Shown: positions 7,814-18,474 of the stretch, piece by piece
How positions within the stretch are numbered: position 1 is the first letter of the stretch
Layout of the letters: each line of letters begins with the position of its first letter
Origin: Dysosmobacter welbionis
GTDB lineage: Bacteria > Bacillota > Clostridia > Oscillospirales > Oscillospiraceae
Length of the DNA: 64,000 bases
Direction of reading: 5' to 3'
NCBI RefSeq assembly: GCF_005121165.3
Contig: NZ_CP034413.3
Coordinates: forward strand, 1,736,001 to 1,800,000
Translations under genes and position numbers: made by a program
Notes under the pieces: model-generated
Seen by the model: the letters and a program-made list of their open reading frames with translations, nothing else
What the model was told of the DNA's origin: nothing
Databases searched by the model: none

Positions 7814-9961
7814 TCAATACCTGCCCGCCCAGTCCGCCAGCAGCAACACCGGCAGCGCCCACAGCAGCAGGAACACCAGCAGGGCCAGAGGCGTCAGCAG
7901 ATTATAGGCGCCTTGGAACACCATATAAAAGGACAGCAGCGTCCCGGCCACGCTGCCCAGCACGGACAGCGCCGTGGCCCGGCGCACAGCCTTGCACAGG
8001 CGGCGGCTGCCTACCACCGCTTCCGCATAGGGCAGCAGTCCTTCCCGAAACAGCAGGGCCCGGGGCATCCCCCGGTCCAGCTCCGCCTCACTGAAAGCCA
8101 CCCGGTCCGTCAGACTGGGGAACTCCACCTTCACGCCCTTGTGAAACTTCCGCTTCAGCAGGGCCGGGGTGATGTTGGGATCCCGGGACGCCAGGATCGG
8201 CGTGATGCGGCTGCGGCGCATCATCCGCAGGGCGAAATCCACGTTCTCCGAGGGCTGGTACTTCACGGCAAACACTGCCGCCAGCTGCCGGTCCATGGCC
8301 AGGAAGATGCCGGTCCGCAGGTTGATGCCGCCGGGCAGGCGCACCTCCATCTTCCGCATGAAGGAGGCCGTGCCCAGCAATACCGACTCCCCCCGGATGG
8401 TGGCGGAGTAGCCGCCCTCCTCATAAAAGCTGAAATCGTCCACTTTCTCATAATGGCCGCCCTCGCTGCGGAGCAGGCCGTCAAACAACCGCTGAAGGCC
8501 GCAGTCCGCCGCCCGGGCCATAGAGGCGGCATAGGAGGAAACCCGGGACAGGTCCTCCCCGAACACCTTTACGCCGTTGAGCTGGATCGTACCCGGCGGG
8601 AACAGGTCTCCGTCCGTCAGGATCATGGCCCGCCTGCGGCTGATCTTCTCCGCACCGCACCAGCCCGCCACGGCGCACCCCGCCTTGTGAAAGTGCCGGG
8701 CCAGCCGGGAGAATGGCATCCCCCAGCACAGAGGCAGGGCAAAGGTGGTGCCTGCCCCCAGGATGGCAGACCAGTTCAGCAAAAAGTCGTCCCCCCGTTC
8801 CTGGCCCAGGGAGCTGAGCCCGGCAAACACGATGGAGGCCATCAGCACCACCGGCATCAGCGCGTTCTGCCACACGGCGGCGGTATTCTCCCGCAGGGCG
8901 GTGGTGTAGAAGCCGGGGACGGAACCCGCCTGCTTGCAGGCCCCCTTCTCCGTCTCCGTCACCAGATAAGGCGGCTCGTCATCCGTGGCGGCCATGCGGA
9001 AGGTGTCCCACAGTCCCCGGCTCTCCCGGGCTCCGCCCCACATGGCAAACACCAGGGCGAGGCACCCCACCGGGGCATAGCAGGGGACGGCGCTCCGCTC
9101 CGGCAGCACCAGCCGGGCCACACAGTCCGCCGCCATCACCACGGCGGAGACCACCGCCAGCAGCTCGCTGGTGCATCGCTTCTGCAGCAGCGAGCCGAAC
9201 GCCTTGGCGAATACCTGCCGGGCCAGGACGGCCACCGCCGCAAGGCACGCCAGCAGCACACCGCTCTGGACGGCTGCGTCGCCGGTCCAGTAGCGGATCT
9301 CATAGCCGTAGGCCTCGATCCCCATAGGGATCACCGGCAGCAGCGAGATCAGTACCGCTGCCAGGATAGGGTGCTTGCGCCGCTTGGCCTCCGCCCGGTA
9401 GTCCGCCGCCGCCTCAGCCAGCTCCGGCTCCGGACCGATGGTGTCGATCTCCGGGATCTCCTCCGGCGCCTCCTCCGGTTCCGGCGGGGCGTAGAGCTCC
9501 TCCGTCTCCATCAGGCGCTTCCGGGAGAACAGGCCCCGCCGGGGCCGCAGCAGGGGCTCCTGAGCCTCCTCTTCCATCACCGCGTCCACGGTGCTGCCCA
9601 CCACATCCTCCAGCGTGATGGGGTGGGGAGAGGGCGGCAGATCCTGCCGCAGCTCCTCCAGCAGGTCCTCCGGCTGGGCGGGCGGCTTTTGGGGCGGAGC
9701 TGTTTTTTCCGTCACCTGGGGGGCGGGACGCGGCCGCGCCTCCGTTTGCAGAGGCGGCTTCTTCGCGCCGCCCTCCGCCGGAGGGGCGGCCGGCTCCGTC
9801 TCCCGGCGGGCCTCCTGCTCCACGGCCTCCATAAGCCGCTGCTCCCGGCCTGCGCCGTATTCCGCCAGGATCTCCTCCAGGGAGAAGTCCTCCTCCAACG
9901 CCGGGACATCCGTGCCCCCGGTCAGACCGCTATCAAACTCTCTCTCGTCTTTGGAAGCCAT
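7814..9961 (-). CDS. Degenerate P-type ATPase homologue (probable pseudoenzyme)
   Basis: A 715-residue membrane protein. Residues 1-195 are acidic, proline-rich and probably disordered, with a short FSLEEILAEYG motif near the start. Membrane segments follow at about 199-222, 233-250, 266-286, 294-310, 366-383, 398-412, 664-682 and 690-709. The layout after residue 400 follows a heavy-metal P-type ATPase: LPLCWGMPFSRLARHFHKAG sits where the xPx helix and GVLIKG segment should be. At the DKTGTLTxG phosphorylation site stands TDGDLFPPG (449-457). The ATP-binding domain remnant LLGTASFMRKM, the strand RITPILASRDP in place of mLTGD, and a C-terminal membrane pair follow. The phosphorylated Asp context, TGD and GDGxND are all lost, so ion pumping is unlikely. 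It reads leftwards, ending about 30 bases after rlmB begins its own operon order. Confidence 0.65.
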   Translation of the reverse strand: MASKDEREFDSGLTGGTDVPALEEDFSLEEILAEYGAGREQRLMEAVEQEARRETEPAAPPAEGGAKKPPLQTEARPRPAPQVTEKTAPPQKPPAQPEDLLEELRQDLPPSPHPITLEDVVGSTVDAVMEEEAQEPLLRPRRGLFSRKRLMETEELYAPPEPEEAPEEIPEIDTIGPEPELAEAAADYRAEAKRRKHPILAAVLISLLPVIPMGIEAYGYEIRYWTGDAAVQSGVLLACLAAVAVLARQVFAKAFGSLLQKRCTSELLAVVSAVVMAADCVARLVLPERSAVPCYAPVGCLALVFAMWGGARESRGLWDTFRMAATDDEPPYLVTETEKGACKQAGSVPGFYTTALRENTAAVWQNALMPVVLMASIVFAGLSSLGQERGDDFLLNWSAILGAGTTFALPLCWGMPFSRLARHFHKAGCAVAGWCGAEKISRRRAMILTDGDLFPPGTIQLNGVKVFGEDLSRVSSYAASMARAADCGLQRLFDGLLRSEGGHYEKVDDFSFYEEGGYSATIRGESVLLGTASFMRKMEVRLPGGINLRTGIFLAMDRQLAAVFAVKYQPSENVDFALRMMRRSRITPILASRDPNITPALLKRKFHKGVKVEFPSLTDRVAFSEAELDRGMPRALLFREGLLPYAEAVVGSRRLCKAVRRATALSVLGSVAGTLLSFYMVFQGAYNLLTPLALLVFLLLWALPVLLLADWAGRY

Positions 9962-9996
9962 GCTGCCCCTTTCCTCTCCGCTGTGTCCCCGGCCCT

Positions 9997-10766
9997 TCAG
10001 GCCATCCGCTGGCGCACCGCCTCATACAGCAGGATCGCCGCGGCGGCAGAGGCATTCAGGGAATTCAGCTTCCCCCGCATGGGGATACTCACCAAAAAGT
10101 CGCAGTTCTCGGCGGCCAGACGGGTCATGCCGTCCCCCTCGCTGCCGATGACGATGGCGGCGGGTCCCTTCAGATCCGCGTCGTACAGGGCCGTGGTGCC
10201 GTCCGCCGCCGTGCCGAAGACCCACACCCCCTGTTTTTTCAGATCCTTCAGCAGAGCGGGGATGTTGGGCACCCGGGCCACCGGCACGTGGGCCACCGCT
10301 CCGGCGGAGGTCTTGGCCACCACGGCGGTGAGGCCCGCGCTGCGGCGCTTGGGGATCACCACGCCGTGAGCCCCGGCGCACTCAGCGGTCCGGATGATGG
10401 CCCCCAGGTTGTGGGGGTCGGAGATCTCGTCGCACACCACCAGCAGGGGGGCTCGCCCTTGTCCCGGGCGGCCTGAAGGATGCTCTCCACACTGACGTAC
10501 TCCCGGACCGCTGCCAGGGCGATGACGCCCTGGTGGGCATGGGTGCGGCTCATGGCGTCCAGCTTCCGCCGGTCCGCCTCCACCACCACCACGCCCGCCG
10601 CCCGGGCTTTGGAGGCAATATGTCCCAGGGTCTTGTCCGTCTCTCCCTTCTGGAGGTAAATTTTGTCAATCGTCTCCCCTGCCCGCAGGGCCTCAATGAC
10701 GGCGTTGCGCCCCTCGATGATGCCGTCGGCCTCGGCAGTCAGGTCCTGCTTTCTCCGTTCTTCCAT
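9997..10766 (-). CDS. rlmB: 23S rRNA 2'-O-methyltransferase RlmB/TrmH family, frame broken at 10446-10451
   Basis: SpoU-family methyltransferase. The N-terminal substrate-binding domain (IEGRNAVIEALRAGETIDKIY) reads in one frame to about 10450. The SAM-binding trefoil-knot domain continues in another frame with all three SpoU motifs: CDEISDPHNLGAIIRTAEC, AIVIGSEGDGM and IPMRGKLNSLNASAA. Adding one G to the G6 run at 10446-10451 joins them as EPPLLVVCDEISDP and gives 256 residues, the usual RlmB length. Known RlmB acts on G2251 of 23S rRNA; related TrmH enzymes act on other sites. It probably forms an operon with the P-type ATPase homologue 35 bases downstream. Confidence 0.88.
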
Positions 10767-10877
10767 AACTTCTCCCTCAATCTGAGTATTTTCGCATTCA
10801 AGAGGTAGTATAGCATAGGGGCGGGAGTCTGGAAAGTGGAATTCACAGAAAATTTATAGAAAACCGGTTCCTTGTCC

Positions 10878-10906
10878 TTGTAGGCCTGCGGCTTCTGTGA
10901 TATACT
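10878..10906 (+). promoter_or_regulatory. Predicted sigma-A promoter for ftsH
   Basis: TTGTAG (10878-10883) and TATACT (10901-10906) are separated by 17 bases, with a TGA extension before the -10. It leaves a leader of about 150 bases before ftsH. Confidence 0.55.
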
Positions 10907-11061
10907 TTATAAATCATTTTAAGGCTTCGGCACTGTCTGAAAACAGGGCTGGACGCCCCCGGGCAGCGGACCGCACCCCCGTCTCCGGCACAGGCGGGAC
11001 CGGGGCGGTCCCGTTTATCCTCCGGGTATTGACAGGTTTTCCCCTGAAAGGAGTTCCATAC

Positions 11062-13271
<2,210 letters not shown>

Positions 13272-13287
13272 TCCCCGATCATCCCCG

Positions 13288-13320
13288 CGAGGCGCGCTGA
13301 CCCCAGCGCGCCTCGCTTTT
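13288..13320 (+). terminator. Rho-independent terminator after ftsH
   Basis: A 12-bp perfect stem (13288-13299 with 13304-13315) is followed by CTTTT. Its place 16 bases after the repaired ftsH stop supports that repair. Confidence 0.8.
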
Positions 13321-13353
13321 CCCATCGCCACTACATCAAAAAGGAGAATCGCC

Positions 13354-13871
13354 ATGATCCGACTCGCCACCCCGCGGACCTGTCTCAGGCCGCAGATATC
13401 TATGAGGAGATCCTGGACCGAGAGGCACAGGGCCCCGTCTATACCAACTGGCAGCGGGGCAAATACCCCACCATCGACACCGCCCGCCAGGCCCTGGAGG
13501 CCGGCACCTTCTACGTGGGCGAGGAGAACGGCGTCCTCTGGGGCGTGGTGAACCTGAACAGCGTCCAGCTGCCGGAGTACGGCGCCATCCCTTGGACCAT
13601 CCCCGCCGCTGCGGAGGAGGTAGGGGTGATCCATACCCTGTGCATCCGTCCCTCCTGCTCCGGCCGGGGATATGCCCGACAGATGGTGGCCTTCTGTGAG
13701 GCGGAGGCTCGCCGCCAGGGCCGTACCGTCATCCGGCTGGACACCTGGGAGGGGAACCTGCCCGCCAACCGCCTGTACCCCTCCCTGGGCTACCGCTACG
13801 CCGGAACGGCGGAGTTCTTCTTCATGGGCTTTGTGCGGGAGAATCTCAACTGCTACGAAAAGGCCCTCTGA
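13354..13871 (+). CDS. GNAT-family N-acetyltransferase, frame broken at 13370-13373
   Basis: Acetyl-CoA-dependent acetyltransferase of unknown acceptor. ATG at 13354 has AAAGGAG and encodes MIRLATP. After one added C in CCCC (13370-13373) the frame continues ADLSQAADIYEEILDREAQG and stays open to 13871, giving 172 residues. The acetyl-CoA-binding motif A is visible as LCIRPSCSGRGYARQMV, and LDTWEGNLPANRLYPSLGY is the usual C-terminal signature. Without the repair only the last 119 codons are readable. Confidence 0.85.
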
Positions 13872-13992
13872 ATCCATTGAGACGCAAGGGCTTTTCTCCT
13901 CTGCTAACCGTGGGTTGACAGATTTCCACTCCCCAGTTGGTGGCCTGGGGGCAGGCTGTCTGCTAGTCTGACGGCGAAAGGAGGCGAGGGAT

Positions 13993-15249
13993 GTGACCAT
14001 TGGGCAGCGCATCGCGCAGAAGCGGAAGGAGCTGGGGCTGTCCCAGGAGGCTCTGGGGAGCAAGCTGGGCGTCTCCCGCCAGTCCATCTACAAATGGGAG
14101 GCAGACTCCGCCCTGCCGGAGGTCGACAAGCTGATCGCCCTCAGCCGCCTGTTCGGCGTCTCTGTGGGATGGCTGCTGGGCGTGGAGGAACCGCCGGAGG
14201 CGGATGCCGCTCCTGCTGAAACAGGCGGCGGGCTGACAGAGGCCCAGCTGAAGATGGTGGAGGAGATCGCAGGCCGCTACATTGCCGCCCAGCCGTCGCC
14301 CCGGAAGCGCCGCCGCTGGCCTTGGGTGTTGGCGGCAGCGGCGCTGTGCCTGGTGCTGTTCCACCTCTTCGACCGTCTGGACCGAATGAACGGCCAGTAT
14401 GTAAATCTGCAGAACAGCCTCTACCGGGTGGAGTCCAGTGTGTACGGCCAGATCGGCTCCCTCTCCAACCGGGTGGAGGAGATCTTGAAGGCCCAGAACA
14501 GCCTGGTGGCGGACTGCGGTGTGGAGCTGGAAGCCGTGGACCTTGCCGCCAACACCGTCACCTTCTCCGCCTATGCTGTCCCCAAGACCTATGTGGAGGG
14601 AATGGCTGTGGAGTTCCTGGCGGAAAACGGCGAGACTGCCAGCGACCGGCTGGGCAGTGTGGGAGAAGAGGGCCCCAACCAACGGTTCTCCGCCACACTC
14701 TCCATCCCCTTGACGGACCATATCACCCTCTCGGCGCTGCTGGTCCCGCCGGACGGCACCCGCCAGACCCAGCTGTTGGACCAGTTTGAGGGGCTGTACA
14801 GCGCCTCTCTGCCGCAAGTGGAGGTCAACAGCGATCTCATGTGGATGGATCTGGAGGACAGCACGCTGGTCCTGAATGCGTCCAGCCACGAGCGCTATGT
14901 TTATATCCGTGAGGTGACACCGGCTGATGCGTCTCTCACCGCGGCCGTGGCAAATATCCGGGTGGGCCTGTTCAAAAATCAGAAACTGGCAGCCTGGGCA
15001 GAGCCCTGTGAAAAGCCTGACAGCTTCCACGGCTTTGAAGAATTTGATTTTTACCAGCTGCCGGAGCTGCGCCTCTCCCTCACGCCTGCGGATACGGTAC
15101 AGGTGGCTGCCGTGGTGACGGATATCTATGGACGGGTCACGGTCTCCCAGGATGTGCCCTACATTCTCGATGAGAGCGGAGATGCGCTGACTTGGCCAGA
15201 CAGCAGTGAGACAGATCCCGATCCCGCCCACTGGCAGTACGGCGGATGA
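13993..15249 (+). CDS. Membrane-anchored XRE-family regulator
   Basis: A 418-residue protein. Residues 1-62 are a Cro/C1 helix-turn-helix (LSQEALGSKLGVSRQSIYKW). A basic patch (PRKRRRW) and one membrane helix at about 108-123 follow, then a large extracellular region of beta-rich, repeat-like character with no family I recognise. The GTG start at 13993 has AAAGGAGG upstream. This one-component membrane architecture suggests it senses something outside the cell and acts on DNA directly; that is inference. It is immediately followed by the candidate small RNA locus. Confidence 0.75.
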   Translation: MTIGQRIAQKRKELGLSQEALGSKLGVSRQSIYKWEADSALPEVDKLIALSRLFGVSVGWLLGVEEPPEADAAPAETGGGLTEAQLKMVEEIAGRYIAAQPSPRKRRRWPWVLAAAALCLVLFHLFDRLDRMNGQYVNLQNSLYRVESSVYGQIGSLSNRVEEILKAQNSLVADCGVELEAVDLAANTVTFSAYAVPKTYVEGMAVEFLAENGETASDRLGSVGEEGPNQRFSATLSIPLTDHITLSALLVPPDGTRQTQLLDQFEGLYSASLPQVEVNSDLMWMDLEDSTLVLNASSHERYVYIREVTPADASLTAAVANIRVGLFKNQKLAAWAEPCEKPDSFHGFEEFDFYQLPELRLSLTPADTVQVAAVVTDIYGRVTVSQDVPYILDESGDALTWPDSSETDPDPAHWQYGG

Positions 15250-15348
15250 CCGCCGCGCAAATTGTTTCCGGATTTTGAACATTTTGTGAATGAAATCATC
15301 CGTTTTTGACCAGTCTGTAAACAAAGTATGAAGCTTTCCCCCAGGCTG

Positions 15349-15377
15349 TTGACTTTCCCGGCTGGGGGCAGTATGAT
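15349..15377 (+). promoter_or_regulatory. Strong sigma-A promoter for a short transcript
   Basis: TTGACT (15349-15354) and TATGAT (15372-15377) with an optimal 17-base spacer. No gene with a ribosome-binding site follows before a terminator at 15445-15484. Confidence 0.75.
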
Positions 15378-15383
15378 GAGCAC

Positions 15384-15484
15384 AACAAGCAGGAAGCTTG
15401 TGACACACATCATTTTCCCTCTCCTTTCTCTATATCATACAGACGCCGGGGCGGTCCGAAAGGACCGCCCCGGCGCCGTTTTTC
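15384..15484 (+). ncRNA. Candidate small RNA of about 100 nt
   Basis: This unit fills most of the 344-base gap between the XRE gene and the next CDS. After the promoter, the predicted transcript starts near 15384 and forms a small hairpin (15385-15390 with 15396-15401). A 40-nt unpaired pyrimidine-rich stretch with CCCTCTCCTTTCTC (about 15417-15430) follows, then a 13-bp terminator stem (15445-15457 with 15462-15474, GAAA loop) with a T run. The C/U-rich stretch is complementary to GAGAAAGGAGAGGG-like ribosome-binding sites, as in known anti-SD small RNAs. The ATG codons near 15374 lie at the promoter without a ribosome-binding site, so a peptide is less likely. Confidence 0.55.
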
Positions 15485-15541
15485 TGCTGTCCCTGCCCGA
15501 TTATTGCTTTTTCATTTTTATCGAAAAACAATAAAAAATAA

Positions 15542-15571
15542 TTGACAAACAATAACTACACGTGGTACGAT
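15542..15571 (+). promoter_or_regulatory. Predicted promoter of the DUF2975 operon
   Basis: TTGACA (15542-15547) and TACGAT (15566-15571), 18-base spacer. Several CAATAA/TTATTG half-repeats surround the -35 (15501-15555) in an unusually AT-rich block and are possible operator sites for the Cro-like regulator encoded downstream. Confidence 0.6.
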
Positions 15572-15593
15572 ACGGAAAAAGGGGGGAATTCCT

Positions 15594-15902
15594 ATGCCGT
15601 CCAGCCGTCTCTGGCGTGTTCTGCTGGCGCTGCTGCTTCTGGCGGCCCTGTTCTGCGTTCCCAGTCTGGTGCTGACAGGCAGCGAATGGCTGCCGGAGCT
15701 GACAGGCGCGGTGGAGAACTATGTGCCCTTCTGGAAGGGGCTGCTTCGGTTCCTGATTTTCTGTGCCTGGTGCTGGGTGTGGCTCTGGACAGAGGGTTCC
15801 GCGCTCCAGATCCTGCTGGCGCTTCTCCTGCAGTTCTGCGGCATCTGGGCCTTGTGCCTGCTGCGTCCCCGTCCGGCCAGCCGGGCCCATTCTCACGCAT
15901 AA
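15594..15902 (+). CDS. Small hydrophobic membrane protein
   Basis: A 102-residue protein with three hydrophobic segments (about 7-27, 44-62, 66-90), rich in Leu and Trp. I do not recognise it. GGGGGG at 15580-15585 precedes ATG. It is first in a four-gene run with two DUF2975-like proteins and a small HTH regulator. Confidence 0.6.
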   Translation: MPSSRLWRVLLALLLLAALFCVPSLVLTGSEWLPELTGAVENYVPFWKGLLRFLIFCAWCWVWLWTEGSALQILLALLLQFCGIWALCLLRPRPASRAHSHA

Positions 15903-15917
15903 GGAGGAAAGCGACCA

Positions 15918-16501
15918 TGTCCAACAGTACTGTGCAAATACTCGCCCGGGTGCTCCGGGTACTGCTGATCTTCGCCCTACTGCTCAACGTCCTGGCTCTG
16001 CTGCTGGTTCCCGCCTCCGTCATGGTCAACGCGGAAAACCTCTTCGGCGGCGCCGGCACCTTTCTGCATGACCTGTTCCACCCGGAGGCGGACGATGTGA
16101 CCGCCGCAGGCGTATCCGCGATTTTTCTCTCCTGGGTCTGGATATGGGGCGAGGGCGCCAACGCCCTAATCGCCCTGTTCTTGGTGATCTGCGGCATCTG
16201 CACCGCGCTGATTCTCCTCCAGGGGCTCCGGGTGCTGGGCACCATCCTCCAGGGTGCGCCGTTTTCCACGCAGAATGCCGTCAGCCTCCGACGGGCGGCT
16301 GTATGTTCCTTCTGCATCGCGGGAGCGGCATTGCTCCGGACGATCTGGGGGCTGTGGTTTTACCAGTCCCTCCGCCCCCTGGCCACCTACAACGCGCTCT
16401 TTGTGCCGATCTTCACCATGTTCGGCCTGCTGTGCCTGGTGATGTCCGCCCTGTTCCGCCAGGCGACGGAGATGAAAGTGGAAAACGACCTGACCATTTA
16501 G
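15918..16501 (+). CDS. DUF2975-like membrane protein, copy 1
   Basis: A 194-residue protein with four membrane helices. The second half has a typical pattern: GICTALILLQGLRVLGTILQ, then PFSTQNAVSLRRAAVCSF and a final helix ending EMKVENDLTI. AAGGAGG precedes ATG at 15918. The next gene encodes a clearly related protein with the same ending (EMKAENDLTI), so this is a tandem duplication. DUF2975 proteins usually lie next to a small Cro-like regulator, as here; their function is unknown. Confidence 0.75.
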
Positions 16502-16516
16502 GAGGAGGCCCACGCC

Positions 16517-17089
16517 ATGGTTCGTACTGCTGTCCAAAAAATCGCGGATGTGTTGATTTTTCTCTGCGGTTTCCTCATCTTTTGCGACATTCTGCTGCTT
16601 CCCCTGACACCGGCCCTGGCCTACTTCCGCTTTCAGAATCCGGCGTCCATGCGCTTCGACCACCTCCTGGCTGTTTTCGCCTACGACTTTGACGACGGGG
16701 TGGGAAATTTGCTGGAAATTATTTTGAAAGAGTCTTGGAAGTCCCCGGAGACCGCGGTCCTGGCTCTATTCCTGCTTTTGGCGGGCATCTGCGGCGCAGT
16801 GATCCTGGTCCAGGGCATCCGTCTGCTGGCCTCTGTGGCGGACGGCACGCCGTTCTCCCCGAAGAACGCCGTCTACCTCCAGCGGGCCGCCGCAGGCTGC
16901 TTTGTGATCGCCGCCGGCGCCCTGGGGCGGACCGCCTTCACCCTCTGCCGGGATGGCGCCGCCGCATTGCTGTCCTACACCGCTTTGTTCATCCCCCTCT
17001 TCACCATGGCGGGCCTTCTGTGCCTGGTGATGGCCGGGCTGTTTCACCGGGCAGCGGAGATGAAGGCGGAAAACGACCTGACGATTTGA
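16517..17089 (+). CDS. DUF2975-like membrane protein, copy 2
   Basis: A 190-residue paralogue of the preceding gene with four membrane helices, the shared PFSPKNAVYLQRAAAG segment and the same C-terminal ENDLTI. GGAGGAGG stands before ATG at 16517. Only 15 bases separate it from copy 1 and 9 from the regulator gene, indicating one transcript. Confidence 0.75.
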   Translation: MVRTAVQKIADVLIFLCGFLIFCDILLLPLTPALAYFRFQNPASMRFDHLLAVFAYDFDDGVGNLLEIILKESWKSPETAVLALFLLLAGICGAVILVQGIRLLASVADGTPFSPKNAVYLQRAAAGCFVIAAGALGRTAFTLCRDGAAALLSYTALFIPLFTMAGLLCLVMAGLFHRAAEMKAENDLTI

Positions 17090-17098
17090 GGTGACGGC

Positions 17099-17317
17099 AT
17101 GATTGTAGTCAACCTGGACGTGATGATGGCCAAGCGGAAAATGTCCCTCTCCCAACTGTCGGAGAAAGTGGATATCACCCTGGCCAACCTGTCCATTCTG
17201 AAAAACAACAAGGCCAAGGCCGTCCGTTTCTCCACGCTGGAGGCCATCTGCGCCGCCCTGGACTGCCAGCCGGGAGACATTCTGGAGTTCGTGCCGGACG
17301 AAGAGGCGGAACCATGA
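17099..17317 (+). CDS. Small Cro/C1-type transcriptional regulator (YozG-like)
   Basis: A 72-residue protein that is little more than a helix-turn-helix: MSLSQLSEKVDITLANLSIL, then STLEAICAALDCQPGDILEF. This family is habitually encoded beside DUF2975 proteins and is presumed to control them. Its likely targets are the AT-rich repeats around the operon promoter at 15500-15570. Translation overlaps the following reading frame. Confidence 0.85.
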   Translation: MIVVNLDVMMAKRKMSLSQLSEKVDITLANLSILKNNKAKAVRFSTLEAICAALDCQPGDILEFVPDEEAEP

Positions 17318-17672
17318 CCGCCAGGCGCACGGCTCCGCCCCGCCAGGAGCGGGCCTGCATCTGCCGTCCCCGCATTTTCCCTGCTGGCGGCGCAGCTCTT
17401 CCCGCCCACGTTCTTCAGCGCCGCCTGGCCGGGAGTGGTATTGGTCCTCCTGCTGGGGTGGATCCCTGTGTCCTTCTGCCCCTGGTATCTCTGGGGATCC
17501 GCCTCTGGAGCCGGGCAGATCGCGGAAGATGGGACCCAGTGTACTGCGGGACATCTTCTGCGGATTGTATCCGGCGGCGGTCAGTCTGCCGATCTGCCCC
17601 GGAAGGCCGCCGGGGCCGTTGCGGTATCTCATAACGCCGTTTCGGATACTCCTTCTGATGCTGACGCGATAA
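17314..17672 (+). pseudogene. Possible small membrane protein with more than one frame break
   Basis: No single frame here looks like a gene, but fragments do. One frame reads FSLLAAQLFPPTFFSAAWPG and VVLVLLLGWIPVSFCPWYLW, then another reads LRDIFCGLYPAAVSLP and LRYLITPFRILLLMLTR before TAA at 17670-17672. ATG at 17314 overlaps the upstream stop. At least two indels are needed to join them. It could be a decayed gene or a gene hit by homopolymer errors (GGGG at 17451, CCCC at 17475). Confidence 0.35.
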
Positions 17673-17714
17673 AGGCTGCGCTTTTGGAATCTTTACTGTT
17701 GGAGGTTTCTCGCG

Positions 17715-18107
17715 ATGTTTCAGCTTTCGCTGTTTACCGAGTTCGGCAGGCTGTGCAACCCCTTTGACTATGTTTTGGGGTTTACGTTCCTGCTGATGGC
17801 CTTTCACCTGCTCTTCCTGCTCTTCAATCTGCGGGAGCGGCAGCGGGTGAAGCTCTTCTGCCTGGGCAGCGCCTCGCTGGTCCTGCTGCTGCATATTGCG
17901 GCGCTGCGGCTCTCGTTCCAGTTCACCAATCTCACCTTTGACGCTGTGGAGACCGGCCCGGCGCCGGGCCTGCTGGCGACGCTGGGCAGCCGTACCTGGC
18001 TGTATCCACTCTTCCTCTACCTGCTTCTGCTGCCCCTGGTGTGTGTCCCGCCCAGGCAAGACAGTTCCCCGGACAACTCCGGTTTCCGCAAGGAGGTGGA
18101 CGCATGA
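17715..18107 (+). CDS. Membrane protein of unknown function
   Basis: A 130-residue protein with three to four hydrophobic segments (LGFTFLLMAFHLLFLLFNL, LFCLGSASLVLLLHIAAL, LYPLFLYLLLLPLVCV). GGAGGT precedes ATG at 17715. The stop overlaps the ATG of the next gene (ATGA), so they are coupled. No family recognised. Confidence 0.65.
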   Translation: MFQLSLFTEFGRLCNPFDYVLGFTFLLMAFHLLFLLFNLRERQRVKLFCLGSASLVLLLHIAALRLSFQFTNLTFDAVETGPAPGLLATLGSRTWLYPLFLYLLLLPLVCVPPRQDSSPDNSGFRKEVDA

Positions 18108-18421
18108 TTGATGCCCCATTCTGCAATGCGGTCAGCCTGCTGACGGGCTTTACCGGCTGGGTGCTGGCGGTGTGGTCCTTTCTCCGTCCTGAGAGGGACC
18201 GCTCCGGCTGGAAGCTGGCCGGCGGCGGGATGGCCTGCGCCCTGGCCCTGCTGGCCCAGCTCTTCGCCGTGCAGCTGGAGACCGTGGCGGGTGATTTGGA
18301 AACGGCCCTGGTCCAGGCCTCCGGCGCAGCTATCGCCGGCCGGATCCTGTTTGTGATAACGCTGATCTTTGAAACCATGGCCGTGGTGAGCCACCACTTT
18401 GCCGCCAGAGACCGAACGTAA
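18104..18421 (+). CDS. Membrane protein of unknown function
   Basis: A 105-residue protein with three hydrophobic segments. ATG at 18104 overlaps the previous stop and has AAGGAGG in front; an upstream in-frame start is less likely. With the preceding gene it forms a two-protein membrane unit that probably acts together. No family recognised. Confidence 0.6.
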   Translation: MIDAPFCNAVSLLTGFTGWVLAVWSFLRPERDRSGWKLAGGGMACALALLAQLFAVQLETVAGDLETALVQASGAAIAGRILFVITLIFETMAVVSHHFAARDRT

Positions 18422-18474
18422 CGTGCATTGACTGTCCCTGCTGTGGAGACAGCCCCAAAAAAGGAGAACCCATT

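Noticed and set aside
7703-10369. 888-codon plus-strand frame opposite the P-type ATPase homologue
   Set aside because: Gln/His/Arg-rich shadow; the minus frame has membrane helices and a coherent fold.
13272-13551. C-terminal extension of FtsH past 13271
   Set aside because: It arises from the frame break at 13220-13224, runs through a terminator and overlaps the acetyltransferase gene.
15328-15534. 68-codon frame over the small RNA region
   Set aside because: It starts upstream of the promoter and crosses the terminator stem; no ribosome-binding site.
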